7,308 nt of DNA from Cyanobacteriota bacterium (GTDB lineage: Bacteria > Cyanobacteriota > Cyanobacteriia > Phormidesmidales > Phormidesmidaceae). The stretch spans positions 1 through 7,308 of the forward strand of contig JAIXUR010000088.1 in the NCBI GenBank assembly GCA_027483425.1, written 5' to 3'. Below the pieces are notes generated by a model. That model was given only the letters and a program-made list of their open reading frames with translations. It had not been told where the DNA came from and searched no databases. The position numbers and the translations under genes were made by a program. Positions 5,462-7,308 of the stretch are shown here, piece by piece; the stretch's first letter is position 1, and the number at the start of each line of letters is the position of its first letter.

Positions 5462-5466
5462 AAGGA
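5462..5466 (+). promoter_or_regulatory. Shine-Dalgarno AAGGA that sets the htrA start
   Basis: AAGGA ends 7 bases before ATG 5474. The frame is also open upstream to a GTG at 5381 and an ATG at 5447, but neither has a comparable site. The region between 5381 and 5473 encodes a proline/arginine-containing stretch unlike a protease N-terminus. This places the start at 5474. Confidence 0.8.
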
Positions 5467-5473
5467 AACAGCA

Positions 5474-6766
5474 ATGAGTAAGGATAGTTTTGGGCATAGT
5501 CTGCGGCCTGGGGTCAAGTCGTTGGCCCTGGTGCTCTTGGGAGCCGGGATCGCCACCGCCGGGGGGCAAGCCCTGGGTACCTTGATCAACCCCTCGGCCA
5601 ATGGCCAACCCACTACCATCGATGCCTTTTGGAACAACGGCTTTTGGAATGACGGTGACTCTCCCACCCCAGAGGGGCCAGGTAGCCAGTCCCAAAACAA
5701 CGGCCAGAATAACAGCGGCCAGAATAACCTGGCCATTGCCCCGTCGGTCAGCGGCCCCAATGTCATTGCCGAAATTGTGCAACGGGTTGGGCCTGCGGTG
5801 GTGCGGATCGATTCTTCCCGCACCGTACAGGCCAGTGGGCCGCCGATGCTGCAAGATCCGTTCTTTCGCCAATTTTTTGGCAACAACCAGCCTGCACCCC
5901 AGGGTGATCAGGTGGAACGGGGGGTAGGCTCGGGCTTCATCACCTCCACCGATGGCGAAATTATCACCAACGCCCACGTGGTGGCCGGGGCCGACGAGGT
6001 GCAGGTCACCCTCAAGGACGGTCGCAGTTTTACCGGTCGGGTCATGGGTGCCGACTCGGTGACCGACGTTGCGGTGATTAAAATTGAAGCCGACAATCTG
6101 CCCACCGTTGCCCTCAGCGACTCAGATCGGCTGCAGCCGGGCGAGTGGGCGATCGCCATTGGCAACCCCCTCGGCCTCGACAGCACCGTGACGGCAGGCA
6201 TTATTAGCGCCACCGGGCGCTCCAGTAGCGAGGTCGGTGTCCCCGACAAGCGGGTTGACTTTATTCAAACCGACGCGGCCATTAACCCCGGCAACTCTGG
6301 CGGGCCGCTGCTCAACCTCAGCGGTGAAGTGATTGGGGTGAATACCGCCATTATTCAGGGTGCCCAGGGTCTTGGCTTTGCTATTCCCATCAACACGGTG
6401 CAGCGGATCAGCAGTCAGTTGATCCAAAATGGCCGGGTTGAGCACGCCTACCTGGGCATTCAAATGGTGACTCTGTCGCCCCAGATGAAGGAAACCATCA
6501 ATAGTGATCCCAACCGCCCCTTTGAGGTCGCAGATGACGCCGGGGTGCTGATTGCCCAGGTGGTGCCCAATTCCCCGGCGGCCCAGGGCGGCCTGCAACC
6601 TGGGGACGTGATTGTGGCGATCGCAGGGCAGCCCGTGAAAGATGGTGCCGATGTGCAGCAGGCGGTGGAAGATTCGTCGGTGGGGCAGGATCTAGCCATG
6701 ACCCTGCGCCGCGAGGGCCGCGAACAGACCATTACGGTACGCCCCGGCAACGTACCGGCTCAGTAA
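5474..6766 (+). CDS. htrA: HtrA/Deg-family serine protease with one PDZ domain
   Basis: A 430-residue trypsin-like protease/chaperone of the HtrA (DegP/DegQ) family, acting in the periplasm, thylakoid lumen or at a membrane surface in protein quality control. A hydrophobic segment at about residues 16-36 (LALVLLGAGIATAGG) is a signal anchor or signal peptide. It is followed by a low-complexity linker at about 40-92 rich in N, Q, G and S. The protease domain (about 95-325) contains the triad His168 (TNAHVV), Asp198 (TDVAVI) and Ser275 (GNSGGP). LGFAIPIN at 300-307 and YLGIQM at 326-331 mark the passage to a single C-terminal PDZ domain (about 326-425, with GLQPGDVIVAI at 373-383). One PDZ and this length fit the cyanobacterial HhoA/HhoB/HtrA group; which paralogue it is cannot be told from the window. 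It stands between two hairpins and is probably transcribed alone. The linker carries small tandem duplications. Confidence 0.95.
   Translation: MSKDSFGHSLRPGVKSLALVLLGAGIATAGGQALGTLINPSANGQPTTIDAFWNNGFWNDGDSPTPEGPGSQSQNNGQNNSGQNNLAIAPSVSGPNVIAEIVQRVGPAVVRIDSSRTVQASGPPMLQDPFFRQFFGNNQPAPQGDQVERGVGSGFITSTDGEIITNAHVVAGADEVQVTLKDGRSFTGRVMGADSVTDVAVIKIEADNLPTVALSDSDRLQPGEWAIAIGNPLGLDSTVTAGIISATGRSSSEVGVPDKRVDFIQTDAAINPGNSGGPLLNLSGEVIGVNTAIIQGAQGLGFAIPINTVQRISSQLIQNGRVEHAYLGIQMVTLSPQMKETINSDPNRPFEVADDAGVLIAQVVPNSPAAQGGLQPGDVIVAIAGQPVKDGADVQQAVEDSSVGQDLAMTLRREGREQTITVRPGNVPAQ
5626..5655 (+). repeat. In-frame 15-bp tandem duplication in the htrA linker (FWNNG/FWNDG)
   Basis: CTTTTGGAACAACGG at 5626-5640 is followed directly by CTTTTGGAATGACGG at 5641-5655, matching at 13 of 15 positions. 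It encodes a five-residue repeat, FWNNG then FWNDG, just after the membrane segment. The reading frame is kept. Confidence 0.75.
5701..5728 (+). repeat. Second in-frame short repeat in the htrA linker
   Basis: CGGCCAGAATAAC occurs at 5701-5713 and 5716-5728 with a 15-base period, inside an Asn/Gln/Gly/Ser-rich stretch (NNGQNNSGQNN). A multiple-of-three period keeps the frame, as expected for an elastic linker that tolerates length change. Confidence 0.75.
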
Positions 6767-6809
6767 TGCATCTACCTAGCGATCCCGGTCGGGGATTGCA
6801 AATGCAGGC

Positions 6810-6837
6810 AGCGCGGCGGTTTCGCCGCGCTTTTTTT
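6810..6837 (+). terminator. Rho-independent terminator of htrA
   Basis: GCGCGGCG at 6811-6818 pairs perfectly with CGCCGCGC at 6823-6830 across a GTTT loop, and an A-T pair (6810/6831) extends the stem. Seven T residues follow at 6831-6837. It lies 43 bases after the htrA stop and is the only textbook intrinsic terminator in the window. Confidence 0.95.
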
Positions 6838-6892
6838 GTGCAGTTTTCTGGAGTGGCGCGATCGCCATCTAGGGACGCGGCGAAACATCAGG

Positions 6893-6933
6893 GCGGGATA
6901 ACTGCCCCATTGCAGGAGAGGATAGTTTCCCGC
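6893..6933. repeat. Bulged inverted repeat, possible RNA hairpin
   Basis: GCGGGATAACT at 6893-6903 pairs with AGTTTCCCGC at 6924-6933 over ten base pairs with one unpaired T, closing a 20-base loop. No T-run follows on the plus strand. It lies outside any gene, about 55 bases beyond the htrA terminator. Confidence 0.5.
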
Positions 6934-7076
6934 TGTTGTAAGATCTGGCCAGAAAAACCCGTTCATCTATGCGGCCCCTTGATCCTGTCGGGTGGGCAGT
7001 TGATGGCAGAATCAGCCAATTGCATGGGAATTCTGAGTAAATGTTGGCTCTAGGATGGCTTTTGCCGAGACTAGGA

Positions 7077-7090
7077 GTAGGTGAGGGTAC
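7077..7090. promoter_or_regulatory. NtcA-like palindrome GTA-N8-TAC
   Basis: GTA at 7077-7079 and TAC at 7088-7090 are exactly eight bases apart, the core pattern bound by the cyanobacterial nitrogen regulator NtcA. A TAAGAT box at 7122-7127 has the TA-N3-T form, but lies 31 bases downstream rather than the usual 20-24. The six fixed bases are expected by chance about once or twice in a window this size, so this is only a candidate. Confidence 0.25.
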
Positions 7091-7133
7091 TGACCTAGTA
7101 AATTTTAGGCCTGCTTCTTTTTAAGATAAATCT

Positions 7134-7308
7134 ATGCCTTCATCCCATGCCAGCCTCTATACCTCGACTGAATCGCAGCTAGAAACCTCTGAGCGGTTGC
7201 TTCGAGGCGTGGCGATCGCTACCAATGCGCTCCTAACCATTAGTGATTATCGAGACGCTATTGGTGCGGCCCTAGCTACCCTTGGCGAAGCCACCCAGGT
7301 CGATCGAA
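7134..7308 (+). CDS. Partial GAF-domain signalling protein, N-terminal 58 residues
   Basis: An ATG at 7134 opens a frame that continues past the right edge. It begins MPSSHASLYTSTESQLE, followed from about residue 20 by ERLLRGVAIATNALLTISDY, then DAIGAALATLGEATQVDR. This is the characteristic start of the GAF module seen in large cyanobacterial multidomain sensors: a leading helix, then the AALATLGEATQVDR segment that enters the first GAF strand. Such proteins end in histidine kinase, PAS, GGDEF or nucleotide-cyclase domains; the output domain lies outside the window, so the type cannot be stated. No strong ribosome-binding site precedes the ATG (AAGATAAATCT). It has no signal peptide at the N-terminus. 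The gene is separated from htrA by a terminator and 296 further bases, so it is transcribed on its own. Confidence 0.82.
   Translation, partial: MPSSHASLYTSTESQLETSERLLRGVAIATNALLTISDYRDAIGAALATLGEATQVDR

Larger units (their letters stand above)
6838..7133. other. Intergenic region before the GAF-domain gene
   Basis: About 296 bases without a supportable gene. A 95-codon frame from 6766 runs into it, but it starts in the htrA stop codon, crosses the terminator and has no recognisable sequence. The region contains a HIP1 site at 6858-6865, a bulged inverted repeat at 6893-6933, a short CAGAAT/ATTCTG inverted repeat at 7007-7012 and 7030-7035, and an NtcA-like motif at 7077-7090. It must hold the promoter of the downstream gene, but I cannot place it convincingly. 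Confidence 0.65.

Noticed and set aside
5381..5473. N-terminal extension of htrA from GTG 5381 or ATG 5447
   Set aside because: Only ATG 5474 has a well-placed AAGGA, and the extension does not look like a signal sequence or protease N-terminus.
6766..7053. 95-codon plus-strand frame after htrA
   Set aside because: It begins in the htrA stop codon, runs straight through a textbook terminator and has no recognisable sequence.
124..7219. Nine dispersed GCGATCGC octamers as a possible repeat array
   Set aside because: These are HIP1 sites, a general feature of cyanobacterial genomes, and are scattered without regular spacing, so they are not a CRISPR or local repeat system.

Overview
The window looks like chromosomal DNA from a GC-rich, probably filamentous, cyanobacterium of the Leptolyngbya/Nodosilinea/Phormidium kind. 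The octamer GCGATCGC (HIP1, the highly iterated palindrome of cyanobacterial genomes) occurs nine times, at 124, 150, 1589, 4723, 4741, 6149, 6617, 6858 and 7212. Several products belong to families that are largely cyanobacterial (DUF1825, DUF1400-type alpha/beta hydrolase, GAF sensor N-terminus). Placement at genus level is a guess. I see no insertion sequence, phage gene, CRISPR array, tRNA or rRNA.

Layout. (1) 1-844, minus strand: a DUF1825 gene followed, with a TTGA stop/start overlap, by a larger gene that runs off the left edge and resembles the N-terminal part of a cyanobacterial DUF815-type ATPase. (2) 845-1293: a 449-base divergent intergenic region. It holds a 13-bp tandem repeat in the probable DUF1825 leader and a dense run of inverted repeats at 1000-1190 that no gene explains. 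(3) 1294-5344, plus strand: five co-directional genes, namely ybaB (nucleoid-associated protein), a low-molecular-weight protein tyrosine phosphatase, an exported DUF1400/alpha-beta hydrolase, a RimB-like retropepsin-fold protease and rimK (ATP-grasp glutamate ligase). The array is closed by a perfect 16-bp inverted repeat that starts in the rimK stop codon. (4) 5474-6766, plus strand: a one-PDZ HtrA/Deg serine protease anchored or exported through its N-terminus, followed by a textbook rho-independent terminator. (5) 6838-7133: an intergenic region with a bulged hairpin and an NtcA-like motif. (6) From 7134, plus strand: the start of a GAF-domain signalling protein, cut by the right edge.

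How the genes fit together. RimB and RimK are a recognised functional pair: RimK ligates glutamate onto protein C-termini (ribosomal protein S6 in E. coli), and RimB is an associated protease. Their side-by-side order and the tight spacing of the upstream genes suggest one transcript of mostly post-translational or protein-control functions, but the shared transcript is inferred. HtrA follows behind a strong hairpin and probably has its own transcript. Most of the window is ordinary core cyanobacterial gene content. The least explained parts are the structured intergenic block at 1000-1190, the rimB/rimK junction and the truncated end genes.
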